Assembly: GCA_022710505.1 (NCBI GenBank)
Contig: JAKLGS010000007.1
Location: 1 to 21,205 of the forward strand
Length of the DNA: 21,205 bases
Direction of reading: 5' to 3'
Source of the DNA: Patescibacteria group bacterium
GTDB lineage: Bacteria; Patescibacteriota; WWE3; UBA101185; UBA10185
The notes below the pieces were generated by a model. The model did not search any database, was not told where the DNA came from, and worked only from the letters and a program-made list of their open reading frames with translations. Both the position numbers and the translations under genes were made by a program. Of this stretch, positions 1 through 8,391 are shown in pieces; within the stretch, counting starts at the first letter, position 1; each line of letters begins with the position of its first letter.

Positions 1-120
1 CAAGATAAATTTGTTGGGGATATTAATAGGACAGATGAAATTGAAAAATTAAATGAACAAACTACAGAGAATAAAGAAGAAACAGTAGAAGAAAATTCTA
101 ATGTATCAGAAAAAAACTAA
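1..120 (+). CDS. C-terminal end of a truncated upstream gene
   Basis: The first frame is open from the window edge to a TAA at 118-120, giving 39 residues. They are highly acidic and Asn/Glu/Thr-rich, ending VSEKN, which looks like a disordered C-terminal tail. There is no recognisable domain, so the function cannot be told. Its stop codon overlaps by 4 bp the stop of the convergent UbiA-like gene, as expected in a compact genome. The reading is supported only by the open frame, the composition and the tight convergent junction. Confidence 0.55.
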   Translation, partial: QDKFVGDINRTDEIEKLNEQTTENKEETVEENSNVSEKN

Positions 121-1064
121 CTAAGAATCGGCAAGTAAAATATTATCACTGATGCTACCAAACCCCAGATTAATACTGTAAGTAGTAAGGGCTTGTCCGA
201 TAATAAAACTCTCTCAGGAGATTCTCCCTCCTCTTTTTCATAAATTACATAAAGATACCTTGCTATTCCGTAAATAACCAAAGGAATTGTAAGCATCATC
301 AATTTCGGGCTCTTTAACACTGTGGGTAGAAAACTGGATATTCTATCCCCTACCTCACCCGGAGAAACCATAAAAGTAAAAAGTGAATATGTAAGTATAG
401 TATAAGATGCGGACATTGATATCATACTATCAAGCAAGGTATCAGGATAACGTCTCAAGGTTTCTCTGGTTTTTATATCATCGTTTGCCACAGAATATTT
501 TGCTAAAATGGTTTTTTCAGATCTCCTTTTTCCAAAGGCTAACAACATAGATATGCCTATGGTTGTAAGTATTAACCAAGATGAAATTGAGGTTCTGGAA
601 ACAAAACCTCCCGAAAACACCCTAATTATGAATCCGGAAGCTACAATTAAAGAGTCAAGGATGATTACATTTCTAAGATAAAAAGAGTAAGCAAATTGCA
701 TGGCTATATAGATAAAAAGCATAGCTACGAAATAATCATCCAGGTAAATGATGGAATATATTATTGAGAAAGAAATTAAAGCTAAAGAAATAATTATCGC
801 TAATAAAGGAGATATTTCTCCCGAAGCTATGGCTCTGTTTTTCTTTACAGGGTGTAGTCTGTCCCTTGGAGCATCAACTAAATCGTTAAGAAAATACGCC
901 CCGGAAGATATTGCGCAAAATGCCACAAAAGCTTTCAAAGACCATGAAAAAACCTCACCATCCAACAATGTTCCAGCGAAGAATGGAGCTGCAAAAACGC
1001 TGGCATTCTTTAGCCACTGCCTTGGTCGGGCTGTTCTTAATATGTGGTAAATTTTTCTCATCAT
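117..1064 (-). CDS. UbiA-family prenyltransferase, decaprenyl-phosphate phosphoribosyltransferase-like
   Basis: Polytopic membrane protein of the UbiA superfamily. In the longest reading (TTG start at 1100) it shows RPRQWLKN at residues 25-32, the Asp-rich motif NDLVDAPRD at 72-80, and a second motif region AYSFYLRNVIILDS around 137-150. The RPRQWxKN plus NDxxDxxxD pair is typical of 5-phosphoribosyl-1-diphosphate:decaprenyl-phosphate transferases (Rv3806c type), which put ribose-phosphate on a polyprenyl carrier at the membrane. I place the start at the ATG at 1064 because the family normally starts about 10-15 residues before RPRQW. The TTG at 1100 overlaps the stop of the response regulator. 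Neither start has a Shine-Dalgarno site. It sits last in a surface-glycan gene row. The exact lipid and sugar substrates are inferred. Confidence 0.85.
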   Translation of the reverse strand: MMRKIYHILRTARPRQWLKNASVFAAPFFAGTLLDGEVFSWSLKAFVAFCAISSGAYFLNDLVDAPRDRLHPVKKNRAIASGEISPLLAIIISLALISFSIIYSIIYLDDYFVAMLFIYIAMQFAYSFYLRNVIILDSLIVASGFIIRVFSGGFVSRTSISSWLILTTIGISMLLAFGKRRSEKTILAKYSVANDDIKTRETLRRYPDTLLDSMISMSASYTILTYSLFTFMVSPGEVGDRISSFLPTVLKSPKLMMLTIPLVIYGIARYLYVIYEKEEGESPERVLLSDKPLLLTVLIWGLVASVIIFYLPILS

Positions 1065-1096
1065 TATGTTGATAATAGGGGTTTTATAACTTTTTC

Positions 1097-1810
1097 TCAA
1101 GTCTCAATTTCATATCCGAAGCCTCTGTTAGTTCTAATTATTTTTTCACCTAACATAGATTCAAAATTTTTCCGAAGACTTCTAATATGTACCTCAACAG
1201 TATTGCTCATAACATCCAATCCTTTCTCCCAAACATGCTCCAGTAATTCTTCTTTTGAAACAGCTCTTCCTTTATTTATCATAAGGTACTCCATAAGATC
1301 AAACTCCTTCCTTCTCAAATGAAGGCACCTTCCATCTATATAAAAAATTCTATTTTTCATATCGAGTGAAATGTTCCTGATCTTCAAAACATTTCTACCA
1401 TTTTTGTGATTGCCGTTTCTCCTCGCTAGTGCGTGAATCTGTCCAAGTATTTCCTCCACACCTGCGTATCTTGGTATTATCACATCAATACCTGCATCTA
1501 AGCACATAACTCTATCGGAACGATCTTCTTTATTTGATAAATACGCGGTAGGAGAATCAACATCATAATCTCTTATCATTTTACATAACTCCAAGCCCTC
1601 TATATCATCTAAATAAGTATCAACAACAATAGAATCGTAATAATTCGTTTCAGACAGATTGATAGCTTGCGAAGCCCCTCGAGCTGTATCGACAATGTAA
1701 CAATCCCTCAAATTGAGGTTTAATTTTTCAATTAATTTATTGTCACTTGAAACCAAAAGTATCCTCATTTTTTGTTTTGGCACACTTTCAATATTCTTTC
1801 CAACGAACAT
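1097..1810 (-). CDS. OmpR/PhoB-type response regulator with atypical receiver domain
   Basis: 237 residues. Residues about 15-130 form a receiver domain and about 142-236 an OmpR-type winged helix, with the signatures LRRKEFDLMEYL, SNTVEVHIRSLRKNF and the C-terminal RGFGYEI. The probable phospho-acceptor is D64 in VVDTYLDDIEG. The N-terminal acidic pair that normally binds Mg2+ is replaced by S21-S22. The switch Thr is Ser (S92), and the conserved Lys of the KPF motif aligns with R114. The domain may therefore work without ordinary phosphorylation. No histidine kinase is nearby. The ATG at 1810 is used; M15 (ATG at 1768) is an alternative that begins directly at the first receiver strand. It lies 44 nt after the glycosyltransferase gene and before the UbiA gene, so surface glycan control is a plausible role. 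Confidence 0.88.
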   Translation of the reverse strand: MFVGKNIESVPKQKMRILLVSSDNKLIEKLNLNLRDCYIVDTARGASQAINLSETNYYDSIVVDTYLDDIEGLELCKMIRDYDVDSPTAYLSNKEDRSDRVMCLDAGIDVIIPRYAGVEEILGQIHALARRNGNHKNGRNVLKIRNISLDMKNRIFYIDGRCLHLRRKEFDLMEYLMINKGRAVSKEELLEHVWEKGLDVMSNTVEVHIRSLRKNFESMLGEKIIRTNRGFGYEIET

Positions 1811-1854
1811 TAAATGAAAATTAAATATTTAGAAGACGTATGAGTAACTAACTA

Positions 1855-3363
1855 TTACAAGACTGTGGGAGGAGTCTCTTTCTTTCTTGTGTTTAAACTG
1901 ATATTTAAAACTATGAGACCGAAAGCAACCACACCCATTATTAAAAAGGTGAGTTTTAAAACTATTCTTTCAGGAGAAAACAAACCAACTAGACCAAATA
2001 AAGCAGTTGCTAACCAGTAGAAAATTGCCACCTTGCTAACACTCCAACCCTTATCTAACAGTAAATGATGTAAGTGTCCCCTATCTCCTTTGAACGGGTT
2101 TTTACCATGAAGAATCCTCCTACTAACAGTGAATAACGCATCCAAAAAAGGTATTAGTAGTATTAATACGGATACAGCAATTTTAGCCTGGGCTAATATT
2201 GCCAAACTCGCTATCACCAAACCAGCTGACATTGCTCCAAAGCCCCACATAATTTTTGAGGGGTGCCAATTGTATCTTACCGAGCCAAAAGCTGCGCCTG
2301 CACTAATTGCTGAAAAAACAGCAATTTGATAATGAGAATCTGTAAGTTCCTCAAATCTCAGTGCCAACAAGGCAACTAAGAGAGACGCTATTCCTACTAT
2401 ACCTGGAAACTGGCCGTCAACACCGTTTGACCAAGAAAGAACATTCATTAACCAAACTATCCAAAGAGAAGTAACAAGGAGAGATATCAGAGGGATGGAA
2501 CTGTTAAAAATATTTATTTCAATAACATCTAATTTAACAAAACTACCAAAAGGATTACTTACTGTATGAATCATAACTCCTGAAAAAACGACAGGGATTA
2601 CACTTAAAAATAACAGAAATAGCCTAAGAACTGGGTTTTCAAGAAATCTATAGCTAGATTTAGGATGTGTGTTTTGATAATCATCTACAAAACTTAAAAC
2701 AGAAATCATTATTAGAGATATGTATAAACCTGAAAACTGTTTACTGAATCCTATAAATATGATTGCTGAAATCATTAAAATTATTGAGTAAAGGAGACCC
2801 CCGCCCCTTGCAGAAGGTGCTCTTAATATCATGCCGGGATGCGAATGCACTTGCGGGTTTGTTATTAACTTTTTCTTTTTTGCGAAATCTATAAAGTAGG
2901 GCATCGTTATAAGCATAAAAATTAATGAAAATGACATAGGAACGAGCAATTTTACATATAGTGGATTTATAAAAGAGCTAAAAGGTATTGAGGATATTCT
3001 GATTATTCTTAAAACAGAACCCACTATAAAAATGTTAAAGAATAATACGCAATACCAAAGAACATCCTCCAAATATCTAAGGTAGTATCTATTAAGAAGT
3101 GTAAATATTAGAGCTACAACATTGACTGCCATTGCCACCAAAGGTATTAGATAAAGGTTAAATTTTGGAGCTAATTGAGCATCGCCCCAAATCTTTGTGT
3201 ACCACAACGGTATATCGTTATTTAAATACTGAAACCTTGAACGAATGTATATAAATAGAAAAATATCTATGATGGTATTAACAAGAAAATTTGAGAGATT
3301 TTTATCTTTAAGCTTCACTAAAATATATTCAGTTGTTTTCTCAATCCTCTTATTTAATTTCAT
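1855..3363 (-). CDS. MraY/WecA-family polyprenyl-phosphate sugar-1-phosphate transferase, N-terminally extended
   Basis: 502-residue polytopic membrane enzyme of the glycosyltransferase-4 (phospho-N-acetylhexosamine transferase) superfamily. Visible motifs are the substrate loop around HPGMILRAPSARGGG (175-189), the Mg-binding DD at 227-228 (SFVDDYQ), NGVDG at 313-317, and the cytoplasmic RGHLHH at 428-433, which is the HIHH motif typical of WecA/TagO/WbpL rather than of MraY. Such enzymes start lipid-linked glycan synthesis by moving a sugar-1-phosphate from a UDP-sugar onto undecaprenyl phosphate. Usual length is 320-380 residues; the first ~140 residues here add about three extra membrane segments of unknown purpose. 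The gene starts 2 bp after the GT2 gene ends, so they are almost certainly co-transcribed. The precise sugar is unknown. Confidence 0.88.
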   Translation of the reverse strand: MKLNKRIEKTTEYILVKLKDKNLSNFLVNTIIDIFLFIYIRSRFQYLNNDIPLWYTKIWGDAQLAPKFNLYLIPLVAMAVNVVALIFTLLNRYYLRYLEDVLWYCVLFFNIFIVGSVLRIIRISSIPFSSFINPLYVKLLVPMSFSLIFMLITMPYFIDFAKKKKLITNPQVHSHPGMILRAPSARGGGLLYSIILMISAIIFIGFSKQFSGLYISLIMISVLSFVDDYQNTHPKSSYRFLENPVLRLFLLFLSVIPVVFSGVMIHTVSNPFGSFVKLDVIEINIFNSSIPLISLLVTSLWIVWLMNVLSWSNGVDGQFPGIVGIASLLVALLALRFEELTDSHYQIAVFSAISAGAAFGSVRYNWHPSKIMWGFGAMSAGLVIASLAILAQAKIAVSVLILLIPFLDALFTVSRRILHGKNPFKGDRGHLHHLLLDKGWSVSKVAIFYWLATALFGLVGLFSPERIVLKLTFLIMGVVAFGLIVLNISLNTRKKETPPTVL

Positions 3364-3365
3364 AT

Positions 3366-4910
3366 CTACCTAATCTTTTGTGTATGGTACAAATCCTTAA
3401 ATCTCTTCCCGAAAATCAACATGGTTTGAGCATGAAGTGTCGGAAAGAAAGAATAAGTCAAAAGATTAATAGTAATTAACGGTGCTTCAAAATAAGTTAA
3501 AAATTTTCTAAATCGGCCCCATTCTTTTGGAGGGGCAACTGAAAACTTTTTTCTGAAATATACGCCGGGAATCATAAACGACATTGTTAATGTTAGTATG
3601 AAACTCATAATTTTAGGGAGACTGTAGGCAAAATTTGATTGTTTTACATATGGGTTCACCAGTGTAACAATGGCAAAACCAAAAGTGATTAGAAAAACTA
3701 TGTTTGTCAAAATAACCCTCTCTTTTATGTGTCTTCTCACCCATCTGAATTTTTTTGCAAACTCAATGTTGTGGTCTTTCAAAAATGTTTTAATTGATAA
3801 AGGAAAGTCAACGGCTCCCCAACCCCATCTTAAAAGTTGTTTGTATAAGCTCCTGTGAGAGTCTCTAAAGTTCTTACCCTCAACGGCATCAGCTGAGTAA
3901 GGTATAAAATGACCCACACCGTCAAAATCTCCGTTTCGTGCAAAAAAAGCTCTCCAATAAAATATAGTATCGTCTGCCCCTAACGCCACATCAAAAAAAT
4001 TGGCATCTATTAGAGTTTGCAAAGAAACTGAAAAAGCTGAAAAACACTTTCTTATTTTTCCTTTTGAAACTGCCCAGTCTGAGATGACGCCTAAAGTAAC
4101 CGAATTAGCTTCTAACCTCATCATAAGGGGAACTCTCCAAAGATTGTTATCAAATAAAGGAACGGCAGAAGAATAAAAATGGTTGTCTCTCCTGTCTGTA
4201 GTCAAATAAAGATATGTCAGTCTTGAAAGATACTGTTTATTTAAAACATGATCGGAGTCTATATTACTAAAAATAAAATTCCTTAAATTATCACCTCTTT
4301 TTTTCAACTCCTCTACCGCGTGAGAAGAACCCCAAGCACGGTTAGCACCACCGTCGCCAATGGCTTCACCCGGTATTCCTGCAGGATGGATAAAAAACAT
4401 TAAACTATGTAGATCTTTATCCTTATCACCAATAATATTTTTAATTCGCTCTATAACTTCTTCAGAATATTTTTGCTCTACAGTAAAAACCATACAAATT
4501 TGAGATGTAGGAAGAGTCTGATTAAAAATACTAAATATAGAATCTCTTAAAACAGCCTCGGGCTCATTTACAACGGGAATTAAAATCATATGTCTGATAT
4601 CAGATAAATATTTAGGACGTGTTTCTGGTTCTGGAAGACTGGAAAAATCTAACTTTTGACATTTTAGGTACCAATCTGTAGCCATTTCCTCCCTATATTG
4701 TTTATACCCCATAAATAAACCGAAGGTATGGGTGAAAGCCATATAACTCCAATAAACTGTAAGCAATGTCAAAACGTAAACAACTGCTTGAGGAAATAAT
4801 ATCCCTAGCCATACAGGTGATAGAAGCAGGCTCCAGGTTAAAATACCCAGCATTATCTCCAATATTCTACTAACCAGTCGATCGTGTTTTTCTACAAATT
4901 TTGACAACAT
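3366..4910 (-). CDS. Membrane-bound family-2 glycosyltransferase (processive, cellulose-synthase-like)
   Basis: 514 residues. Two N-terminal membrane segments (about 15-62) precede a GT-A catalytic domain, and two or three further segments follow about residue 388. Catalytic signatures are the nucleotide-sugar strand ILIPVVNEPE (109-118), the metal-binding DSD at 218-220, the general-base region GADD at 311-314, and QLLRW at 358-362. The D, DxD, D, QxxRW set is that of inverting, usually processive GT2 enzymes that both polymerise and export a polysaccharide. Donor and product cannot be read from sequence. Its start overlaps the end of the TatD gene by 19 bp and it ends 2 bp before the WecA-like gene, so it belongs to the same transcript. 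Confidence 0.88.
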   Translation of the reverse strand: MLSKFVEKHDRLVSRILEIMLGILTWSLLLSPVWLGILFPQAVVYVLTLLTVYWSYMAFTHTFGLFMGYKQYREEMATDWYLKCQKLDFSSLPEPETRPKYLSDIRHMILIPVVNEPEAVLRDSIFSIFNQTLPTSQICMVFTVEQKYSEEVIERIKNIIGDKDKDLHSLMFFIHPAGIPGEAIGDGGANRAWGSSHAVEELKKRGDNLRNFIFSNIDSDHVLNKQYLSRLTYLYLTTDRRDNHFYSSAVPLFDNNLWRVPLMMRLEANSVTLGVISDWAVSKGKIRKCFSAFSVSLQTLIDANFFDVALGADDTIFYWRAFFARNGDFDGVGHFIPYSADAVEGKNFRDSHRSLYKQLLRWGWGAVDFPLSIKTFLKDHNIEFAKKFRWVRRHIKERVILTNIVFLITFGFAIVTLVNPYVKQSNFAYSLPKIMSFILTLTMSFMIPGVYFRKKFSVAPPKEWGRFRKFLTYFEAPLITINLLTYSFFPTLHAQTMLIFGKRFKDLYHTQKIR

Positions 4911-5683
4911 ATATTAAAAAGAGAGCAGGTATTCTTAAAAGAAAGCTCCGAGACTTCATTAAATGTTTTTTGCTTTATCTGTGCGACTTTCTCTGCAACG
5001 ATTTTAACATACTTAGGATAATTTATCTCACCACGCATAGATTGGGGTGGAAGATACGGGGAGTCAGTTTCGATTAAAAATCTATCTTTAGGTACATTTT
5101 TAACAACTTCTAAAAGTGCATCTTTTTTAGGATAAGTAACCATATTTGAAAAAGAAATATAAAAACCGAGATCCAGCACGTTTTTTGCAAAAGACCAGTT
5201 TGAATCGAAACAATGAATCACACCCCTTAGATTATTACTTGAATACTTTTTCAAAATATTTAGAATTATTTCGTCTCCATTTCTATTGTGTACCGTAACG
5301 GGAATACCGTATTTTACTGCTAAAGAAAGTTGCATTTCGAATAAAGACTTTTGATCCTCCAACTTTCTTTGACTGTCCCTGTTTGTTATATCTATGCCGC
5401 ACTCTCCTATACCAACAATTTTTTTACTTGAGTTAATATTTTCCTCCAGTGATTTTTTTAAATTATCAAATGTTAATTCCTGATTTTCGTGCGGATATAT
5501 ACCAACAGTACAAAAAATATTTTCGTAATTTTCGGATACTTGAATTACTTTTTGATTTTCTAATACTGAAGTACCTATGGTAATAAAATTTGAAATTCCT
5601 AATTCGATAGAATCTTTAATCAACTCTTCAAGATTATTTTCGTAGAACTCGTGAGTTAGATGACAATGGGAATCTATCAACAT
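4892..5683 (-). CDS. tatD: TatD family metal-dependent hydrolase/DNase
   Basis: 263 residues, the usual family length, forming a TIM-barrel amidohydrolase-type metalloenzyme. The metal ligands are visible: H6 and H8 in IDSHCHL, E94 in GIGECGID, H132 in TVHNR, H157 in GVIHCFD and D207 in IETDSPYLPP. Family members are Mg2+-dependent 3'-5' exonucleases or deoxyribonucleases acting in DNA repair and clearance, located in the cytoplasm. It starts 16 nt after the FtsH stop and overlaps the downstream GT2 gene by 19 bp, so it is an operon passenger rather than an obvious partner in glycan synthesis. No Shine-Dalgarno site is seen. Confidence 0.95.
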   Translation of the reverse strand: MLIDSHCHLTHEFYENNLEELIKDSIELGISNFITIGTSVLENQKVIQVSENYENIFCTVGIYPHENQELTFDNLKKSLEENINSSKKIVGIGECGIDITNRDSQRKLEDQKSLFEMQLSLAVKYGIPVTVHNRNGDEIILNILKKYSSNNLRGVIHCFDSNWSFAKNVLDLGFYISFSNMVTYPKKDALLEVVKNVPKDRFLIETDSPYLPPQSMRGEINYPKYVKIVAEKVAQIKQKTFNEVSELSFKNTCSLFNICCQNL

Positions 5684-5699
5684 GTGACTATTATTTTAA

Positions 5700-7613
5700 T
5701 TAAGAAACAAGTTCCTTAAACTCGTCCCCTCCGATAGTTTCTACTTCTAATAATTTTGCAACGACCTTATCTAATTTTTCCTTATTTTCTTTTAGAATTT
5801 TCTTTGCTTCTTGGTATGATTTTTCAACAATACCAGAAATTTCCTTATCAATCTTAGAGGACATTTCTTCACTGATCGAGGAGCCTTCCCCAAATTCTTC
5901 GGCAAGCCATGAGAATTCACTTCGTCCCTCAAAGAAGATTGGACCTAAAGAACTCATACCATATTCGGTTACCATTTTTCTGGCAAGTTCGGTGCATCTT
6001 TTTATATCATCAGACGCACCAGCAGTAAGTTCGCCAAAAACTATTTCTTCGGCGGCTCTTCCCCCGAGCATAGTGGTTATCAATGACTCGATTCTTGTTT
6101 TTGTTAGTTGGTACCTGTCTCTTTCAGGTGGAAGATCTGTGTGACCAAGTGTTTGACCTCTGGCAACAATAGAAACTCTCTGAACCGGATCCATATCTTT
6201 TACATTAACTGCGACAAGAGCATGACCGGCTTCATGATAAGCGGTCATTCTTTTTTCTTCATCACTTTGAAGTGTTTTTCTTTCTGAACCAATAGTAACT
6301 TTTAAAGAAGCTTCATCTAAATCTTTGTCGGTGATGGATTCTCTATTTTCCCTGGCGGTAAGAATTGCAGCTTCGTTTAACATGTTTTCAATATCAGCCC
6401 CGCTAAAACCCACTGTCTTTTTAGCCAGTTTTTCCACACTAACATCGGCATTTATAGGCTTCCCTCTCATATGAATTTTTATTATCTCTTCTCTGTCTTT
6501 TAAATCAGGAAGAGGGATTGAGATTCTTCTATCAAACCTTCCGGGTCTGACCAAAGCAGAATCCAGCATATCCGGTCTGTTTGTTGCTGCCAACACGATA
6601 ACGCTTGTTCTAACATCAAAACCGTCCATTTCGGTTAAAATTTGATTTAGGGTTTGTTCTCTCTCGTCGTGGCCTCCTCCAATTCCCATCCCTCTTTGTC
6701 GTCCGATGGCATCTATTTCGTCAATAAAAATTAAGCTGGGTTGTTTTTCTCTTGCCATTGCAAAAAGATCTCTCACTCTAGATGATCCTACACCAACTAA
6801 CATCTCCATGAACTCGCTACCGGCAACACTAAAAAAAGGAACTTCCGCCTCTCCGGCTATTGCTCTGGCTAATAAAGTCTTCCCAACCCCGGAAGGACCT
6901 ACCAGTAAAACACCTTTTGGAATCCTCGCCCCAAGTTTTCTATATTTTGTAGGAAATTTAAGAAAATCAACTATCTCGGCCATTTCTCTTTTGGCTTCCT
7001 CACAACCGGCAACATCATTAAATGTAATTTTTTGCTGACCTTTTACAAAGAGCTTTGCGCGTGATTTTCCAAAAGACATAATATCTCCGTTCTGGCCTTT
7101 CATTTGTCTTAAAAAGTAAAAAAGAACTAAGAAAGGAAGTCCAAACATTAGTAACGGTGAGAGGATTTCTCCTATACTAACTTGTTGTTTTACCTCCAAT
7201 TTTCCGGAAATTTTTGATCTGTCGACATTGTTATTGCTTAGAATCTGATCAAAACTTATTGAGGTTTCTTTTTTGGAATATACTTTTGTACCACTTCTTT
7301 CCAAAACTTCTATCTTATCTCCGGTAACAACAATATCCTGTACTTTCTCTTCATTTATTAAATTAACCACCTGACCAATTGGTATCTCTTCCTGAACCAA
7401 CACACTATCTTTCATAGAGCCAAAAATCATATAAGCGGCAAATAGTAGAAATATGTAGAAAAATACATTGGTGAAAATGTTTGGTCTTTTTACTTCAATT
7501 ACCATTTTGTTAGGCAATTTTATTTTTTGGGTTTTTTTGCCGTTTTTTGATGGTTTTTTATTATCTTTTTGATTTTTTTCTTTTTGTTCTTCCATAGCTT
7601 TAAGAGTATACAT
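5700..7613 (-). CDS. ftsH: ATP-dependent zinc metalloprotease FtsH
   Basis: 637 residues, typical for FtsH. Order of domains: a Lys-rich cytoplasmic head (1-45), a membrane segment (about 47-65), a periplasmic domain, a second membrane segment (about 148-168), an AAA+ domain, and an M41 peptidase. Walker A is GPSGVGKT (239-246; Ser and Val replace the commoner Pro and Thr), Walker B is LIFIDE (294-299), and arginine fingers are R356 and R359 in RPGRFDR. The zinc site is HEAGH (460-464) with a third ligand from the DD at 535-536. It degrades unfolded or short-lived membrane proteins as a hexamer. An alternative start is M7 (ATG at 7595), which lies 9 nt after a TATACT box at 7605-7610. Confidence 0.97.
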   Translation of the reverse strand: MYTLKAMEEQKEKNQKDNKKPSKNGKKTQKIKLPNKMVIEVKRPNIFTNVFFYIFLLFAAYMIFGSMKDSVLVQEEIPIGQVVNLINEEKVQDIVVTGDKIEVLERSGTKVYSKKETSISFDQILSNNNVDRSKISGKLEVKQQVSIGEILSPLLMFGLPFLVLFYFLRQMKGQNGDIMSFGKSRAKLFVKGQQKITFNDVAGCEEAKREMAEIVDFLKFPTKYRKLGARIPKGVLLVGPSGVGKTLLARAIAGEAEVPFFSVAGSEFMEMLVGVGSSRVRDLFAMAREKQPSLIFIDEIDAIGRQRGMGIGGGHDEREQTLNQILTEMDGFDVRTSVIVLAATNRPDMLDSALVRPGRFDRRISIPLPDLKDREEIIKIHMRGKPINADVSVEKLAKKTVGFSGADIENMLNEAAILTARENRESITDKDLDEASLKVTIGSERKTLQSDEEKRMTAYHEAGHALVAVNVKDMDPVQRVSIVARGQTLGHTDLPPERDRYQLTKTRIESLITTMLGGRAAEEIVFGELTAGASDDIKRCTELARKMVTEYGMSSLGPIFFEGRSEFSWLAEEFGEGSSISEEMSSKIDKEISGIVEKSYQEAKKILKENKEKLDKVVAKLLEVETIGGDEFKELVS

Positions 7614-7664
7614 TAAAAGAAGGATTTTTTCATAAAAATACCGGGTTCAAAATCTTCAATTTAT

Positions 7665-7740
7665 TGGTGCCAATGGGTGGACTTGAACCACCGACCTAGC
7701 GCTTATGAAACGCCCGCTCTAACCCCTGAGCTACATTGGC
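7665..7740 (-). tRNA. tRNA-Met (anticodon CAT), elongator type
   Basis: The reverse complement folds as a full cloverleaf. The acceptor GCCAATG pairs with CATTGGC, the D stem is GCTC/GAGC, and the anticodon stem GGCGT/GCGCT has wobble end pairs around loop TTCATAA. The T arm is GGTGG-TTCAAGT-CCACC, and ACCA is encoded. The CAT anticodon could mean Met or lysidine-modified Ile. Elongator Met is preferred because a tRNA-Ile with anticodon TAT is encoded in this window and the initiator lies just upstream. It lacks initiator traits because positions 1 and 72 pair. Confidence 0.88.
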
Positions 7741-7785
7741 AAGATTCAATAGATAGCACCCGTATTATACAAGATTAAACACAAA

Positions 7786-7811
7786 TAAAAAAAGCACTTT
7801 TATAAGTGCTT
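7786..7811 (-). terminator. Rho-independent terminator between the two CAT tRNAs
   Basis: Perfect 8-bp stem AAGCACTT/AAGTGCTT (7792-7799 and 7804-7811) with a 4-nt loop. Read on the minus strand it is followed by a T-rich tract at 7791-7786. It would end or attenuate the divIC/tRNA-fMet transcript before the second tRNA. The opposite strand has a weaker T tract, so some bidirectional function is possible. Confidence 0.7.
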
Positions 7812-7824
7812 GTTATTTTTTCTT

Positions 7825-7898
7825 TGGTTGCGGGACCTGGACTCGAACCAGGACCCCCGGATTATGAGCCCGGTGAGGTGCCATTCCTCCATCCCGCG
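7825..7898 (-). tRNA. Initiator tRNA-fMet (anticodon CAT)
   Basis: Cloverleaf with acceptor CGCGGGA opposite TCCCGCA, leaving the C1-A72 mismatch that marks bacterial initiator tRNA and permits formylation. The D stem GAGG/CCTC has the initiator-type A11-T24 pair. The anticodon loop is CTCATAA, the T arm is CCTGG-TTCGAGT-CCAGG, and CCA is encoded. The anticodon stem CCGGG/TCCGG keeps G29-C41 and G30-C40, but the third of the three conserved G-C pairs is a G31-U39 wobble. Confidence 0.96.
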
Positions 7899-7953
7899 AT
7901 GTTTTTTTAATTCTTTGATAATCTAACAGATAAACCCAGAAGTGTCAAAATCC

Positions 7954-8355
7954 TTAATTATCAAAGAAAAGTCTGTACCAGGAATACCAATTTTCATTCT
8001 TTTTTTCCTCATTACCTTTATCCAAACCTTTTTCTGAAGCAGCAGTGTCTGTTTCAGATAAAACATTTCCTGCGGTGTCCTTTTCAGTGGTTTTCACAAC
8101 ATAGACCTTCTCCCCCGGCTTAATAAGATTCAAATCGTTCCTTGCCTTCGCCTCAATATATTCATCTGTTTTTTTAAACTCTATTTCTTCTTCTATCTTC
8201 TTCTTTTCATCTTCCAACACGGCTACTTCATTGTTAACCTGATCCAACCTATCCTTACTTTTTAAAACATTTAGTGCTGATTTGATGGTGTTTACCGATA
8301 ACACTGTAAAAAATACGATACCTAAAATATATTTTAATCTGCTTATTGAGGACAT
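7954..8355 (-). CDS. DivIC/FtsB-like septum formation initiator
   Basis: 133 residues. It has a short cytoplasmic N-terminus, one membrane segment (about 9-26), a charged coiled coil (about 33-63), and the family signature YIEAKARNDLNLIKPGEKVYVV (about residues 66-87). An acidic, low-complexity tail of about 45 residues ends WYSWYRLFFDN. DivIC/FtsB proteins are bitopic divisome components that scaffold the FtsL/FtsQ complex outside the membrane. The start is fixed by a minus-strand promoter whose -10 ends 7 nt before the ATG, implying a leaderless message. The gene lies just upstream of tRNA-fMet on the same strand. DivIC and FtsB cannot be told apart at this length. Confidence 0.85.
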   Translation of the reverse strand: MSSISRLKYILGIVFFTVLSVNTIKSALNVLKSKDRLDQVNNEVAVLEDEKKKIEEEIEFKKTDEYIEAKARNDLNLIKPGEKVYVVKTTEKDTAGNVLSETDTAASEKGLDKGNEEKKNENWYSWYRLFFDN

Positions 8356-8362
8356 TAAACCT

Positions 8363-8391
8363 ATAATAGTTAATTAATTGACAGTTTTCAA
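8363..8391 (-). promoter_or_regulatory. Promoter of the divIC-like gene, leaderless geometry
   Basis: On the minus strand TTGAAA (8386-8391), a 17-bp spacer, and TATTAT (8363-8368). The -10 ends 7 nt before the ATG at 8355, so the predicted transcript begins at or within a base of the start codon. The -35 lies next to the -35 of the divergent xer promoter. Confidence 0.7.

Noticed and set aside
748..1322. Plus-strand frames opposite the UbiA and regulator genes
   Set aside because: They are antisense shadows of clearly recognised genes and have no family features.
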